A DNA stretch of 64,000 nucleotides from Brachybacterium nesterenkovii (GCF_900163655.1 NZ_FWFG01000048.1:1-64000); one strand, 5' to 3'. Shown: positions 1 to 12,088, counted from the first letter of the stretch. Numbers and translations are program-made. The notes: a model not told the origin generated them from the letters alone.

Positions 1-1396
1 CTCCCGCATCGGGCGCCCCCGCGCCCGCCCCTGACGTGCTCTCCCCTGACGGAGCAGCTCCCGAGCCCTTCGTCCCCAACAGCGCCTGCCCGAACATCGT
101 GTCGGAGTCCCCCACGCCGGGCAGGATCGCGAACAGGCCCGAGGCCACGTGCTGGAGGTACTCGGTCATGGCGTCGCTGCGCGTCATCCGATCCAGGATC
201 GGGTAGAACCCGACGCGCGGATCCCGCACGAAGGCCGCGAAGAACAGGCCCGCATCGATCTGGCCGAGGGCATCGGAGCCCTCGGAGTAGTTGTAGCCGC
301 GGCGCAGCATCCGGGCCCCGCCGTTGTTCTCGGGAGCGACGATGCGGATGTGCGAGTCCTCCGGGATGGCCGGACGACCGTGCACCGCCGCCGCGTAGTC
401 GGGCGCTTCGAACTCCTGGGCGCTCTCGGTGGGCTCCGCGATCGACAGCGGCGCCCCGTAGCGCTTGTCGCGCCCGGTGATCTCCTCCTGCTCGATCAGC
501 CGCAGGCGGTCCCAGGACTCCAGACGCATCTTGATCTTGCGCAGGGCCAGGTAGGTACCGCCCGCGAGCCAGTCGCCGCCCTCGTCCTCGGGCTGGACCC
601 ACAGGTGCTCGGCGAGCTGGGCCTCGCTGTCCTCGGCCTTCACGTTCACCGTGCCGTCCTTGAAGCCGAACAGGTTGCGCGGCGTCTCCTGCTCCGTCGA
701 GGTCGAGGAGGTGCGGCCGTGGCCCACCTGGGTCCAGCGCAGCGCGGCCGTGCCCATCGCGATGCGGGTCAGGTTGCGGATCGCGTGCATCGCGACCTGG
801 GTGTCGTCGGCGCAGGCCTGGACCAGCAGGTCCCCGTCGCTCTGCTGGGCGCGCAGGGCCTCGTTGGCGAACAGGGGCATGCCCTCGGCCAGCACGGTCG
901 TGGCCCGGGAGGCCAGCCCGAAGCGGTCCACGCCGTCGGCCGTGCGGAACAGCGAGGGCCCCACGCCGACGGTGATGGTGAGCGAGGACGGCGGATACCC
1001 CCACGCCTCCCCGGTGTCCTTGGGGGCCGCCTGGGGGTTCGCCAGCGGCTCCCCGCCGACGAGCTCCCCCGCGGTCATCTGCTGCGCGGCCACGCACCAG
1101 TCCTCCATGAGACCGCGCAGCTCGTCGAGGTCGTCCGTGGTCACGTCGAAGGCCGCGGTGAACAGGCAGTCCTGCGCGGGCGTGGTGATGCCCTGCTGGT
1201 GCTCGCCGCGGAACGGGTAAGTGCGCTGGATGGGATCCTCAGCCGCTGCGGTGCCGCCGCTCGCGCCGCCCGCGAGGTGCGAGGCGCCGAATCCGATCGC
1301 GCCACCGGCGGCGAGAGACGCCCCGGCCGCGCCCAGCAGCGTGCGCCGGCTGGTCCCGCGACGCACCGGCGTGCCGTCCTCCGTGCCCGTCATCAT
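1..1396 (-). CDS. efeB: EfeB, Tat-exported DyP-type haem peroxidase (3' end outside window)
   Basis: Third gene of an efeUOB ferrous-iron uptake operon. EfeB is a periplasmic or extracytoplasmic haem-dependent peroxidase of the DyP family, thought to oxidise Fe(II) or take part in haem iron release. The N-terminus has a twin-arginine signal (R17-R18 followed by TLLGAAGA), fitting export of a folded haem protein. The DyP GxxDG signature is seen as GFKDG with Asp at about residue 247. About 465 residues are visible, and the reading frame is still open at base 1. The last visible part is Gly/Ala/Ser-rich, so the true end is probably close. Start ATG 1396 follows GGAGGAAGG; ATG 1393 is equally possible. 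It lies 176 bases after efeO on the same strand, probably in one transcript. Confidence 0.93.
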   Translation of the reverse strand, partial: MMTGTEDGTPVRRGTSRRTLLGAAGASLAAGGAIGFGASHLAGGASGGTAAAEDPIQRTYPFRGEHQQGITTPAQDCLFTAAFDVTTDDLDELRGLMEDWCVAAQQMTAGELVGGEPLANPQAAPKDTGEAWGYPPSSLTITVGVGPSLFRTADGVDRFGLASRATTVLAEGMPLFANEALRAQQSDGDLLVQACADDTQVAMHAIRNLTRIAMGTAALRWTQVGHGRTSSTSTEQETPRNLFGFKDGTVNVKAEDSEAQLAEHLWVQPEDEGGDWLAGGTYLALRKIKMRLESWDRLRLIEQEEITGRDKRYGAPLSIAEPTESAQEFEAPDYAAAVHGRPAIPEDSHIRIVAPENNGGARMLRRGYNYSEGSDALGQIDAGLFFAAFVRDPRVGFYPILDRMTRSDAMTEYLQHVASGLFAILPGVGDSDTMFGQALLGTKGSGAAPSGESTSGAGAGAPDAG

Positions 1397-1550
1397 CGTC
1401 CTTCCTCCGTGTTCTTCGGGTGCGCGCGCATGGGCCGGGCCGTCCGCCCGGAGCGACCGTCCCGCCTCTTGACACGGCCCGCGGCCGATGGGCCGCCGTC
1501 TCGGGGCGGGCGACCCGCACCGCGCAGGCAATCCTTCCAGAGCAGACCTC

Positions 1551-1580
1551 CTGCTCAGGGCATGCGTACTGCTCAGTGCA
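1551..1580. repeat. Direct repeat at the efeO stop codon
   Basis: A 12-base segment that overlaps the end of efeO (1569-1580, containing the stop) recurs with one mismatch at 1551-1562, 18 bases further downstream of the gene. This is the shortest of six cases in the window where a stop-codon segment is copied just past its gene. Confidence 0.55.
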
Positions 1581-2931
1581 GGATCAGGCCCGCGATCTCG
1601 GACAGCGACTCCGCGAGCGCATTGACCGCGGTCGACAGGGCGCGCTGGGCGTCGGTGTAGTCGGCGTCGCCGGGGGCCTCGCCCGCGTCCTTCTGCACGG
1701 CCGCGATCGTCGAGTAGTCCACGAACTTCGGGTCGCCGTCGGGCGTGGTGCCGTCCTTGTGCTTGTCGAGCTCGGCCTGGACGTCCCCGAACTGCTTCTC
1801 GATGGTCTCGACCAGGTCCGCGTCCTTCGCCTTCACCAGCTCCATGACGTTGCCCCACGCGACTTTCGAGCCCTCGACGTTGGCCTGGAAGTCGTCGAGG
1901 TCGGTGTGGGAGAAGGTGTCCTCCTCGCCGACGATCTTGCCGGTGGCGACCTCGTTCATGAGGCCCGCCGCGCCCTGGACCACGTCCGCGAGCGTCACCT
2001 CGAACTTCCCGCCCGCGCCCTCGATCTTCCCGTAGACCAGGTCGTAGAGCTTCTGGGTGTCGGTGTTCAGCTGCTCGGCGGTCTTCTGGCGCGAGGCGTC
2101 GTCGGGGAAGCGGAAGGCCTCGTCGGCGCTGAACAGATCGGCCTCGATCCGGTGCCAGCCGGTCCACTCCGCGAGCACCTCGGGATCGGTGACGCTCTTG
2201 CCGGCATCGGCCGCGAGGTCCTGGATGCGCAGGTCCAGGGCGCCGTCGAGGTCGCCCGCCTCCTCGATGCCGAACGCCTCAGCGGTGGGCTCGATGCGCT
2301 CGTAGAAGCGACGGGCCTGCGGGAACAGCGCCTTGGCCTGCTCGGCGTTCCCGCCGATGTACGCGTCGGTGAACTCGCGCGTGGCGGTGACCTGCTGGCC
2401 CACCTGATCCTTGATGTAGGCCGTGTAGTTGGTGATGGCATCGGCCTCGAGCTTCGCGGTGTCCTCGTCGACCGCGGCGCCCTCCCCCTGGGTGACGGTC
2501 AGCTTGGTGACGCCCTTGAGCTCGCCGACCATGTTGGGCTTGCAGGCCGCGTAGTACTCCCCCTCGGGCAGGGCCGTGGTGACGTCGACGCTGGTGCCGG
2601 GCCCGATGTTCTCCTTCTCGGTGATGATCCGCAGCTTGTCATCGGCGAGGATCTCGAACTCGTTGGGCGCGCTGCCCGTGTTGGTGACCGCGAAGGTGAC
2701 CTGGCCGGCGGGGAACTCGGTGCTCGAGAGCTCGCAGCCGTCGTCAGTGATCGTCACCGTGATGGGGCCGTCCGCGCTCGCGCCGCCGCCGCCGTCGGAG
2801 GCCCCCGCGGCCGCGGACGGGTTGTCGGTGCAGGCCGTGAGGCCCGCGGAGGCCAGGACGGCGGTCGACAGGGCGCCCAGGCGCAGCACGGAGCGGCGGG
2901 TGGCGGGGGTCAGGGAGACGGAAGCGGACAC
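1573..2931 (-). CDS. efeO: EfeO, iron-binding lipoprotein with cupredoxin and imelysin (M75) domains
   Basis: Periplasmic or surface iron-binding partner of the EfeU permease. The 452-residue protein opens with a twin-arginine-like pair (R12-R13) and a lipobox LTAC ending at Cys34, so it should be a lipid-anchored protein. A cupredoxin-like domain covers roughly residues 60-150, and an imelysin/M75 domain fills the rest. The conserved HxxE motif is present as H260-R-I-E263, the metal-binding signature of the family. Start is GTG 2931, chosen because AGGAG sits six bases upstream; the frame continues upstream without a better start. It lies 50 bases after efeU. Family knowledge assigns it to ferrous or ferric iron delivery at low pH or under iron limitation. 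Confidence 0.94.
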   Translation of the reverse strand: MSASVSLTPATRRSVLRLGALSTAVLASAGLTACTDNPSAAAGASDGGGGASADGPITVTITDDGCELSSTEFPAGQVTFAVTNTGSAPNEFEILADDKLRIITEKENIGPGTSVDVTTALPEGEYYAACKPNMVGELKGVTKLTVTQGEGAAVDEDTAKLEADAITNYTAYIKDQVGQQVTATREFTDAYIGGNAEQAKALFPQARRFYERIEPTAEAFGIEEAGDLDGALDLRIQDLAADAGKSVTDPEVLAEWTGWHRIEADLFSADEAFRFPDDASRQKTAEQLNTDTQKLYDLVYGKIEGAGGKFEVTLADVVQGAAGLMNEVATGKIVGEEDTFSHTDLDDFQANVEGSKVAWGNVMELVKAKDADLVETIEKQFGDVQAELDKHKDGTTPDGDPKFVDYSTIAAVQKDAGEAPGDADYTDAQRALSTAVNALAESLSEIAGLILH

Positions 2932-2981
2932 GTTGAGCTCCTGGAAGAAGAGGTGGGAGGAAGGGGAACAGACGCCGGTCG

Positions 2982-3893
2982 TCAGCGCGAGGGCACGGCC
3001 TCGGGCGCCTCGGCGGCGCGGTCGGCGGGTGCGGACGCCGCCGTCGAGGCCGACCGCGGCGGGCCGGTACGACGGGTCCGCTGCCAGAAGATGACGGCCA
3101 CGGGCAGGAAGTACGCGAGCCAGGCGATCACCTGCAGCACTGTCGGCTGAGCGTTGACCTGGAACATCGCGTTGCCGATCGTGTACAGCCAGTTGATCGG
3201 CGACCCGGCACTGCCCACGTGCGCGGAGCAGTCCCAGGCGAGGGTGCCCCAGCCGGGCAGGACCGACGCCTCCTGCAGGTCGCCGATGCCGTAGGCGGTG
3301 ATGCCCGCGGCCACGAGGATCAGGAACGCCCCGGTCCAGGTGAAGAAGCGCCCGAGGTTCAGGCGCAGCGCCCCGCGGTAGATGAGCACCCCCAGCACGA
3401 TCGCGATCGCGAAGCCGACGACGATCCCGCCGGTCGTGGCCCAGACGCTGGACTCGATCGAAGACTTCACGGTGGCCCAGAGGATCAGCGCGGTCTCGAT
3501 GCCCTCGCGGCCCACGGCCACCATCGCGATGACGACGACGCCCCAGCCGTTCTCGCTGCGGCGCAGGGAGCGGTCGAGCTCGGTCTCGAGCCTGCCCTTC
3601 ATGGCCCGCGCATGCGTGGACATCCAGAAGATCATCCCCGTGGTCAGGGCGACGGCGAGCAGCGAGAGGACGCCGCCGATGATCTCCTGCGCCTGGAAGG
3701 TGAGGGTCTTGGGCCCCCAGGTGAGGATCACGCCCAGTACGAGCGGGACGGCGGCGGCGATGCCGATGCCGAGCCACAGCTTGGGCAGCACGTCGCGCCG
3801 ATCGGACTTCACGAGATAGGCCACGAGGATGCCGACCACGAGGGACGCCTCGAGGCCCTCGCGCAGTGCGATGAGCAGGTTGGGCAGGAACAA
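2982..3893 (-). CDS. efeU: EfeU, FTR1-family iron permease
   Basis: Inner-membrane iron permease, 303 residues. The two REGLE motifs of the FTR1 family are visible: REGLE near residue 11 and REGIE near residue 130. Both lie in predicted membrane helices and supply the Glu residues that bind iron. About seven hydrophobic segments alternate along the chain, and the last 35 residues are an Ala/Pro/Arg-rich cytoplasmic tail. The N-terminus closely resembles the start of E. coli EfeU. The start is an unusual TTG at 3893, supported by GGGGAG five bases upstream and by the fit of the residues that follow it. First gene of the operon efeU-efeO-efeB. Confidence 0.94.
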   Translation of the reverse strand: MFLPNLLIALREGLEASLVVGILVAYLVKSDRRDVLPKLWLGIGIAAAVPLVLGVILTWGPKTLTFQAQEIIGGVLSLLAVALTTGMIFWMSTHARAMKGRLETELDRSLRRSENGWGVVVIAMVAVGREGIETALILWATVKSSIESSVWATTGGIVVGFAIAIVLGVLIYRGALRLNLGRFFTWTGAFLILVAAGITAYGIGDLQEASVLPGWGTLAWDCSAHVGSAGSPINWLYTIGNAMFQVNAQPTVLQVIAWLAYFLPVAVIFWQRTRRTGPPRSASTAASAPADRAAEAPEAVPSR

Positions 3894-4003
3894 CGGGACT
3901 CCCCGGGTCGACGTGGGCGCCGCGGTCCCGACGCGCCGACCGGTGCTCGGCGCGCGGCCCGACGACGGGATCGCACGATGCCCGCCGACGGCGCGGCACG
4001 ACC

Positions 4004-4022
4004 TAAGGTATGCCTAACCTTG
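4004..4022 (-). promoter_or_regulatory. DtxR/IdeR-type iron box upstream of efeU
   Basis: The 19 bases TAAGGTATGCCTAACCTTG match the DtxR/IdeR consensus TWAGGTWAGSCTWACCTWA at 17 of 19 positions. The site is about 110 bases upstream of the efeU start. On the minus strand a possible -35 (TTGGAC, 4035-4030) lies just before it, so the box would cover the -10 region. This position fits iron-dependent repression of efeUOB. No DtxR/IdeR gene is in the window. Confidence 0.82.
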
Positions 4023-4397
4023 GTGGATTGTCCAACACCAGCGTTGCGAATTAGCGGCGCATGGGTGTGGGGGAGGCGAGATTCGCTTCCGTCGCAGCGT
4101 GCCCCGACAGACTCGCCCCACCCCGGGGCGGCAGCGCTCGGCCAGGCGTCACGAGACGACCGTCGGCGATCAGCACGCGAGCGCCGCCCCGGCGCCGGGC
4201 ACGGAGCGAGATCGCCGAAATGAGCCACCGACGTGGCTCGGAACGGCTATCTCGCCAACAGGGCGCTCGGAAGGGGCATGCAGGCGCAGGTTCCGGTGCA
4301 GGTGCAGAACCAGACCCGAAACCGGGCACGTAAGTGGTCACGACGAAGGAGAATCCCGCCGCAGATAGGACTCAGGCGGCATAACGCCTGGTCAGAG
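4023..4397. other. Intergenic stretch without a recognisable gene
   Basis: Apart from the candidate -35 of the efe promoter at 4030-4035, I see no gene, hairpin or repeat here. The short open frames look like by-products of high G+C. Confidence 0.6.
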
Positions 4398-4469
4398 AGC
4401 TGGAGACGGGAATCGAACCCGCAACCACCTGTTTACAAGACAGGTGCGCTACCGTTGCGCCACTCCAGC
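4398..4469 (-). tRNA. tRNA-Thr (anticodon TGT)
   Basis: A complete cloverleaf is visible on the minus strand. The acceptor stem is GCTGGAG paired with CTCCAGC, the T arm contains GGTTCGAATCC, and the D arm has GCGC repeated as stem halves. The anticodon stem CCTGT/ACAGG encloses the loop CTTGTAA, giving anticodon TGT, which reads ACA threonine codons. The gene is 72 bases long. CCA is not encoded. Confidence 0.96.
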
Positions 4470-4563
4470 GGAGCGGGGCCTTCCGGACGCCCGGTCGGCC
4501 CCGCGCTCCCGTGATCCTACGGGAGTCGTCGATCGCCGCCCGCCCCGCAGGCGGGCGCGACGG

Positions 4564-5436
4564 TCAGTTGCCGCCCGCGTCCGAGGCAGTCCCGGCCGCA
4601 CCGCCGGCGCCCGGGGCGCCGCCGGCATCGGAGGCGCCGCTCGCCGCCGAGGTGTCGGCCCCGGCATCGCCGAGGGCCTGCGTCAGGGCACCGGGCGTGG
4701 ACCAGTCCTGGAAGACCTCGCCGTCGATGAGGACCGTGGGCGTGCCGTTGGGCGCGCTCTTCTGCGCCTCCGGCTCGACCACGTCGTGCAGCCACGACAC
4801 GTGCTTCTTCGAGGAGATGCAGTCGGCCACCGCGTCGGAGGCCCCCGCCTGCTTGGCGTACTCGGTCAGCTGGGCGTTGGTCAGGCCCGCGGTGCGCTCG
4901 GCCGGCTGGTTCTCGAACAGCAGCGTGTTCATCGCCACGCGCTTGTCCTCGCCCTCGTCGGCCACGCAGGCCAGTGCGTTCGCGGCGCGGGTGGAGTAGT
5001 CGCCCGTGGTCGACATCGGGTCGAGGAAGGTGCGCGTGTGCTCGCGCAGCGTGATCTGGTCGGCATCGGCGAGCGCCTTCAGCTCGGCGCCGTTGAGCTG
5101 CTCGAACTGGTTGCAGATCGGGCACATGTAGTCGAGGTACACGTCGACCACCGGCTTCCCGGAGTCCGCACCCGACTGGTAGTAGGTCTGATCGGCGGCC
5201 ACGCCCTGGGGCGGCGTCACCGGTCCGGCGGGTCGGGTGCTCTGGTAGATGGCCCAGCCGATGCCGGCCGCGATCGCGAGGGCGACGACGGCCACGGCCG
5301 CGATGATCGTGGTGCGGATGCGCTTCTGGCGCTTCAGCTCCGCCTGGCGCTGGCGACGGATCTCCTCGCGCTGCGCGGCGCGGCGGTCCTTGTCGGAGCT
5401 CGCCTGGTCAGAGCTCGACGATCCGGACGGCGACAT
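4564..5436 (-). CDS. Membrane-anchored DsbA-like thioredoxin-fold protein
   Basis: Predicted extracytoplasmic thiol-disulfide oxidoreductase of the DsbA/Thioredoxin_4 type, 290 residues. A charged N-terminal segment rich in Arg, Gln and Lys precedes one transmembrane helix (about residues 44-65), so the catalytic domain lies outside. The redox motif is CPIC at about residue 110, and the cis-Pro loop appears as GTPTV near residue 232. The C-terminal 35 residues are an Ala/Gly/Ser/Asp tail with repeated SDAGG units. Start ATG 5436 follows GGAGG. The tRNA-Thr gene lies just downstream, so it is probably transcribed alone. The substrate is unknown. Confidence 0.88.
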   Translation of the reverse strand: MSPSGSSSSDQASSDKDRRAAQREEIRRQRQAELKRQKRIRTTIIAAVAVVALAIAAGIGWAIYQSTRPAGPVTPPQGVAADQTYYQSGADSGKPVVDVYLDYMCPICNQFEQLNGAELKALADADQITLREHTRTFLDPMSTTGDYSTRAANALACVADEGEDKRVAMNTLLFENQPAERTAGLTNAQLTEYAKQAGASDAVADCISSKKHVSWLHDVVEPEAQKSAPNGTPTVLIDGEVFQDWSTPGALTQALGDAGADTSAASGASDAGGAPGAGGAAGTASDAGGN

Positions 5437-5617
5437 GGAACCTCCAGGGGCTTCGGGGACGGGCGCGCACAGGCCGAGAGGGCCGTGCGACCTGTCGGTC
5501 GGGTCGGGGCGAGTCTACGGGGAGGCCGATGACAGGGGCTCCCAGCCGGGCGCGCGGCCCCACGACGCCCGGGCGCGGCCACCGCGCCCACCGCGGCCAC
5601 GCCACGTCCGGATGACG

Positions 5618-8236
<2,619 letters not shown>

Positions 8237-8307
8237 GCTAGAGGCCGCATCTGCGCCCCGCCTCCCCCTGCGGTATGCCCTCGCGGCGTGATCCCGGACC
8301 CTCCGCC

Positions 8308-8336
8308 TTGATGGGCATACCCCCGAGGGGTATCGT
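8308..8336 (+). promoter_or_regulatory. copZ-copA promoter with CsoR-like operator
   Basis: A promoter-like pair, TTGATG at 8308-8313 and TATCGT at 8331-8336, has a 17-base spacer. Within the spacer and touching the -10 lies the palindrome ATACCCC-CGA-GGGGTAT (8317-8333), with 7-bp perfect arms. This G/C-tract palindrome flanked by ATA/TAT is the type bound by the copper repressor CsoR. The arrangement would let CsoR block RNA polymerase until Cu(I) is bound. The csoR gene itself is not in the window. Confidence 0.75.
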
Positions 8337-8454
8337 TCTGGGCATTGGTCCCGGGAGCTCCCGAACCCGCCCCGGGTTCGGAGACCTCCCCGGACCCGTC
8401 CACACCGGTGCCTGGCAGATCGGGCACCCGCACATCTGATTTCAGGAGGCACGC

Positions 8455-8691
8455 ATGACCGCTCAGCCCACCACCACCGTCCACGGCCTCACCGGCCTCA
8501 CCTGCGGGCACTGCGTCAACGCGGTGACCGAGGAGGTCGAGGCGATCGACGGCGTGACCTCGGCGCAGGTCGAGCTCGTCGTCGGCGGCACCAGCCGCCT
8601 GACCGTCGCCGCCGAGGGCCCCGTGGCCCGCGAGGACCTCGCCGCCGCGATCACCGAGGCCGGCGAGAGCTACGCGCTCACCGATATCTGA
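8455..8691 (+). CDS. copZ: CopZ-like copper chaperone (HMA domain)
   Basis: A 78-residue single heavy-metal-associated domain. The Cu(I)-binding motif is LTCGHC at about residues 16-21, and the expected ferredoxin-like pattern follows. Its role is to carry cytoplasmic Cu(I) to the CopA pump. A perfect ribosome site, AGGAGG, precedes ATG 8455. It is the first gene behind the CsoR-like operator and is followed by copA after 166 bases that contain a tandem repeat beginning at its own stop codon. Confidence 0.93.
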   Translation: MTAQPTTTVHGLTGLTCGHCVNAVTEEVEAIDGVTSAQVELVVGGTSRLTVAAEGPVAREDLAAAITEAGESYALTDI

Positions 8692-8762
8692 GCACCCGCG
8701 CCGGCTTCTGAGCACCCTCGCCGGAATCTGAGCGCCCGCGCCGCTACCTGAGCGCCCGGGCC
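8687..8762 (+). repeat. 20-bp tandem repeat, 3.8 copies, starting at the copZ stop
   Basis: Units begin at 8687, 8707, 8727 and 8747, each starting TCTGAGC or CCTGAGC and continuing with a CCCGCGCCGG-like core. The first unit contains the copZ stop codon (8689-8691). Units differ by three to five bases, so the array is not recent. It lies within the copZ-copA spacer, where it could influence transcript stability or spacing. Confidence 0.85.
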
Positions 8763-8857
8763 AGCCCGTCCGGCCGCGTCCGATCCCGGCGGCGCGCGCC
8801 CTGCCGCGCCCGAGACAGGTCCGCGCAGCATCACCCCCACGTCCCGAACGGAGCCCC

Positions 8858-11194
8858 ATGACCGCCACCGGCACCCGCCCCGACGCCGCTCCCGCAACAG
8901 ACCCGGGAACCCGCCGCGTCGACCTCGACATCTCCGGCATGACCTGCGCGTCCTGCGTGGCCCGCGTCGAGAAGAAGCTGCGCCGCGAGGGCGCCGCCGA
9001 GGCCGCCGTGAACCTCGCGCTCGAGCGGGCGACGGTGCTGGTGCCCGCGGACGGCCCGAGCGACGAGCAGCTCGTCGCGGCCGTCGAGAAGGGCGGGTAC
9101 GGGGCGCGCGTGCGCTCGGCAGCGGCGCCGGGATCCGCGCTCGAGGACGCGGTCGGCGCGACCGACGGCTCCGAGCTGGACCGGCATGAGGCCGATCAGC
9201 GCGAGGCCCTGCACCGCACGCTCGTCTCGGCCGCTCTCAGCGTGCCGATCGTGCTGGTGTCGATGGTCCCGCCGCTCCAGTTCCCGGGATGGCAGTGGGC
9301 GGCCCTGGCGCTCGCGACCCCCGTCGTCCTCTGGTGCGCCTGGCCCTTCCACCGCGCCGCGGCGATCAACCTGCGCCACGGCACCACCACGATGGACACG
9401 CTCGTCTCGCTCGGCGTGAGCGCCGCCTACCTGTGGTCGCTGTGGGCGCTCCTGTTCGGCGGCGCGGGCCGCATCGGCATGACGATGGACTTCTCGCTGA
9501 CACCGGCGATGCACGGCGGCCACCACGAGATCTACCTCGAGTCGGCCGCCGTCGTGACCACGCTGATCCTCCTGGGGCGCTGGGCCCAGGCCCGTGCCGT
9601 CCACCGCTCCTCCGCGGCGCTGCGCGCGCTCCTCGACCTCGGGGCCAAGGAGGCGACGGTGCTCGAGCTGGGACCCGACGGCCGCACCCTCGAGCGGACG
9701 GTCCCGGTGGGCGAGCTGCGCACGGGGGACGTGTTCGTGGTGCGCCCCGGGGAGAAGATCGCGACCGACGGCGTGGTCGTCACCGGGTCCAGCGCCGTGG
9801 ACCGCTCGATGCTGACCGGCGAGTCCGTGCCCGAGGAGGTCTCCGCGGGCGACGAGGTCGCCGGTGCCACCGTCAACGCGCACGGCCGCCTCGAGGTCCG
9901 CGCCACCCGTGTCGGGGCCGACACGCAGCTCGCGCACATCGCGCGCCTCGTCGAGCACGCCCAGACGTCGAAGGCTCCCGTCCAGCACCTCGTGGACCGC
10001 ATCAGCGGCATCTTCGTGCCCGTCGTCATCGCGCTGTCGCTGCTGACGCTGGCCGGCTGGCTGCTGACCGGGCACGGCGCCGAGCAGGCGTTCACCGCGG
10101 CCGTGGCCGTGCTGATCATCGCCTGCCCCTGCGCCCTGGGGCTCGCGACGCCCACCGCGATCATGGTGGGCACCGGGCGCGGCGCCGAGCTGGGCGTGCT
10201 GATCCGCTCGGCCGAGGCGCTCGAGGCCAGCCGGGCCATCCGCACGATCGTGCTCGACAAGACGGGCACGCTCACCACCGGCGCGATGACGCTGCGTGAT
10301 GTCGCGGTCGCTCCCGGTGCCGATCGGGCCGAGATCCTCGCCCTGGCCGCCGCCGTCGAGCGCGGCAGCGAGCACCCGATCGCCCGCGCCGTCGTCGGCG
10401 CGGCCGAGTCCGAGGCGGATGCGGCCGCTCTCCTGCAGACCCTGACGGCGGAGGGCACGGCGGCCCGCGCGGGCTCGGGCGTCAGCGCGACGGTGGCCAC
10501 GCCGGGTCGCGCGGCCCGCGAGGTCACCGTGCGCCGCATCGAGGCCGACGACGTGCTGGACGACGCCGTCGCCGCGGCGGCGGCGCGCTCCGGCGACGAG
10601 GGCGCGACCGTCTCCGCCGTGGTCGTCGACGGTGCGGTGCTCGGAGTCCTGGCGCTCGGCGACGCGATCCGCCCCGAGAGCGCAGGCGCCCTCGCCGCGC
10701 TCCGCCGCCTGGGCATCCGCCCCGTCCTCGCCACGGGCGATGCCGCCCCGGCCGCGTGGCACGTGGCCCGGGCGCTCGGTATCGACGAGGTCCACGCCGG
10801 GGTGTCCCCCGAGGACAAGCTGCGGCTCGTGGAGGCCCTGCAGGCCGAGGGCGCCGGCGGCGTCGCGATGGCCGGCGACGGCATCAACGACACGGCGGCT
10901 CTCGCTGCGGCCGACCTCGGGATCGCGATGGGGACGGGCACCGACGCGGCGATGGCCAGCGGCGACATGGTCGTTTCCGACGGCTCGATCGCCACGATCC
11001 CGACGGCCATCCGCCTGGCCCGCGCCACGCTCCGCACGATCCGCTGGAACCTGTTCTGGGCGTTCATCTACAACGTGGTCGCGATCCCCCTGGCGATGGC
11101 CGGGTGGCTGGGCCCCCTCATCGCCGGAGCGGCGATGGCGTTCTCGAGCGTCTTCGTGGTCACGAACTCCCTGCGCCTGCGCCGCTTCCGCTGA
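8858..11194 (+). CDS. copA: CopA, Cu(I)-exporting P1B-type ATPase
   Basis: A 778-residue heavy-metal P-type ATPase that pumps Cu(I) out of the cytoplasm. One N-terminal HMA domain has MTCASC at residues 28-33. The intramembrane metal site CPC is at about 423-425, the phosphorylated Asp is D467 in DKTGT, the HP motif of the nucleotide domain appears as SEHPIA, and the hinge GDGIND begins near 673. The last two helices carry YN and MxxSS signatures that define the Cu(I) subgroup. Start ATG 8858 follows GGAG. It forms a unit with copZ behind the CsoR-like operator. Confidence 0.95.
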   Translation: MTATGTRPDAAPATDPGTRRVDLDISGMTCASCVARVEKKLRREGAAEAAVNLALERATVLVPADGPSDEQLVAAVEKGGYGARVRSAAAPGSALEDAVGATDGSELDRHEADQREALHRTLVSAALSVPIVLVSMVPPLQFPGWQWAALALATPVVLWCAWPFHRAAAINLRHGTTTMDTLVSLGVSAAYLWSLWALLFGGAGRIGMTMDFSLTPAMHGGHHEIYLESAAVVTTLILLGRWAQARAVHRSSAALRALLDLGAKEATVLELGPDGRTLERTVPVGELRTGDVFVVRPGEKIATDGVVVTGSSAVDRSMLTGESVPEEVSAGDEVAGATVNAHGRLEVRATRVGADTQLAHIARLVEHAQTSKAPVQHLVDRISGIFVPVVIALSLLTLAGWLLTGHGAEQAFTAAVAVLIIACPCALGLATPTAIMVGTGRGAELGVLIRSAEALEASRAIRTIVLDKTGTLTTGAMTLRDVAVAPGADRAEILALAAAVERGSEHPIARAVVGAAESEADAAALLQTLTAEGTAARAGSGVSATVATPGRAAREVTVRRIEADDVLDDAVAAAAARSGDEGATVSAVVVDGAVLGVLALGDAIRPESAGALAALRRLGIRPVLATGDAAPAAWHVARALGIDEVHAGVSPEDKLRLVEALQAEGAGGVAMAGDGINDTAALAAADLGIAMGTGTDAAMASGDMVVSDGSIATIPTAIRLARATLRTIRWNLFWAFIYNVVAIPLAMAGWLGPLIAGAAMAFSSVFVVTNSLRLRRFR

Positions 11195-11410
11195 CGGCGC
11201 GGCGGGCGCCTCGCCGGATGAGCCGGATAGCGTTTCAGCGCCGGATCGGGTCCGCCGCTCGTGCGTCGGGCGCGCACTCTAGGATGTGACCGGGGAGACA
11301 CGCCGCACATGCCCGGCTTCGGCCCGCCTCATCGGCATCGGGCCACCGGCACCAGGCTGCGTCCGTCTCCTCGCATCCGCTGACCGCGCACACGATCCGA
11401 GGGGGAACCC

Positions 11411-12088
11411 ATGCGCTCCAACCTGTTCGACGCCTCCAACCAGGAGAAGCAGACCACCGACCGCTGGACGCTGCAGTCCAATAAGATGCTCCGCTGCGCC
11501 CTGACGCCGCAGGCGCCGGAGATCATCGCGGCGGCGGGCGCGATGGTCGCCTACCAGGGGCAGATGGAGTTCTCCTACCAGGGCTCCGGCGGCGGCATGA
11601 AGCTGCTGAAGAAGATGGCGACGGGCGAGGGCGGCAACATGATGCGCACGCGCGGCCAGGGCGAGGTGTTCTACGCCCGCCAGGCGCAGGAGATCTTCCT
11701 GCTCCAGCTCGAGGGGGACGCCATCACCCTGAACACCGGCAACATGCTCGCCTTCGACTCCTCGATCCAGTGGGACATCCGCTCCCTCGGCGGCGCGGGA
11801 TTCATGGCCGGCGGCCTGTTCAACCTCCTGCTGCAGGGACACGGCATGGTCGCCGTGACCTCCGACGGCCCGCCGATGCTGCTCGACTGCTCGCAGCAGC
11901 CCACCTACGTCGACCCCCAGGCCGCCGTCTGCTGGTCCGCGAACCTGCAGCCCACCATCAAGAACGACTTCAAGATGGGCTCGCTCATCGGCCGCGGCTC
12001 CGGCGAGTCGTTCCAGCTGGCCTTCCACGGCCCCGGCTTCGTGGTCGTCCAGCCCTCCGAGGGCATCCCGGTCGTCGCCGCGAGCTGA
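11411..12088 (+). CDS. AIM24 family protein
   Basis: A 225-residue protein of the AIM24 family (TIGR00266-like beta-sandwich). The family is widespread in bacteria and includes a yeast mitochondrial biogenesis factor, but its bacterial role is undefined. The chain is rich in Gly, Met and Gln, with alternating beta-type stretches, for example around the GQMEFSYQG and GEVFYARQ segments. It has no signal peptide and no clear membrane helix, so it should be cytoplasmic or membrane-peripheral. Start ATG 11411 follows GAGGGGGA. It stands alone, with 216 bases before it and 286 after. Confidence 0.85.
   Translation: MRSNLFDASNQEKQTTDRWTLQSNKMLRCALTPQAPEIIAAAGAMVAYQGQMEFSYQGSGGGMKLLKKMATGEGGNMMRTRGQGEVFYARQAQEIFLLQLEGDAITLNTGNMLAFDSSIQWDIRSLGGAGFMAGGLFNLLLQGHGMVAVTSDGPPMLLDCSQQPTYVDPQAAVCWSANLQPTIKNDFKMGSLIGRGSGESFQLAFHGPGFVVVQPSEGIPVVAAS

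Noticed and set aside
3809-4228. A minus-strand frame extending through the efe promoter
   Set aside because: It is out of frame with efeU and would cover the iron box; no family features.
8831-10795. A 654-residue minus-strand frame opposite copA
   Set aside because: No domain, and copA on the other strand is complete with all P-type ATPase motifs.
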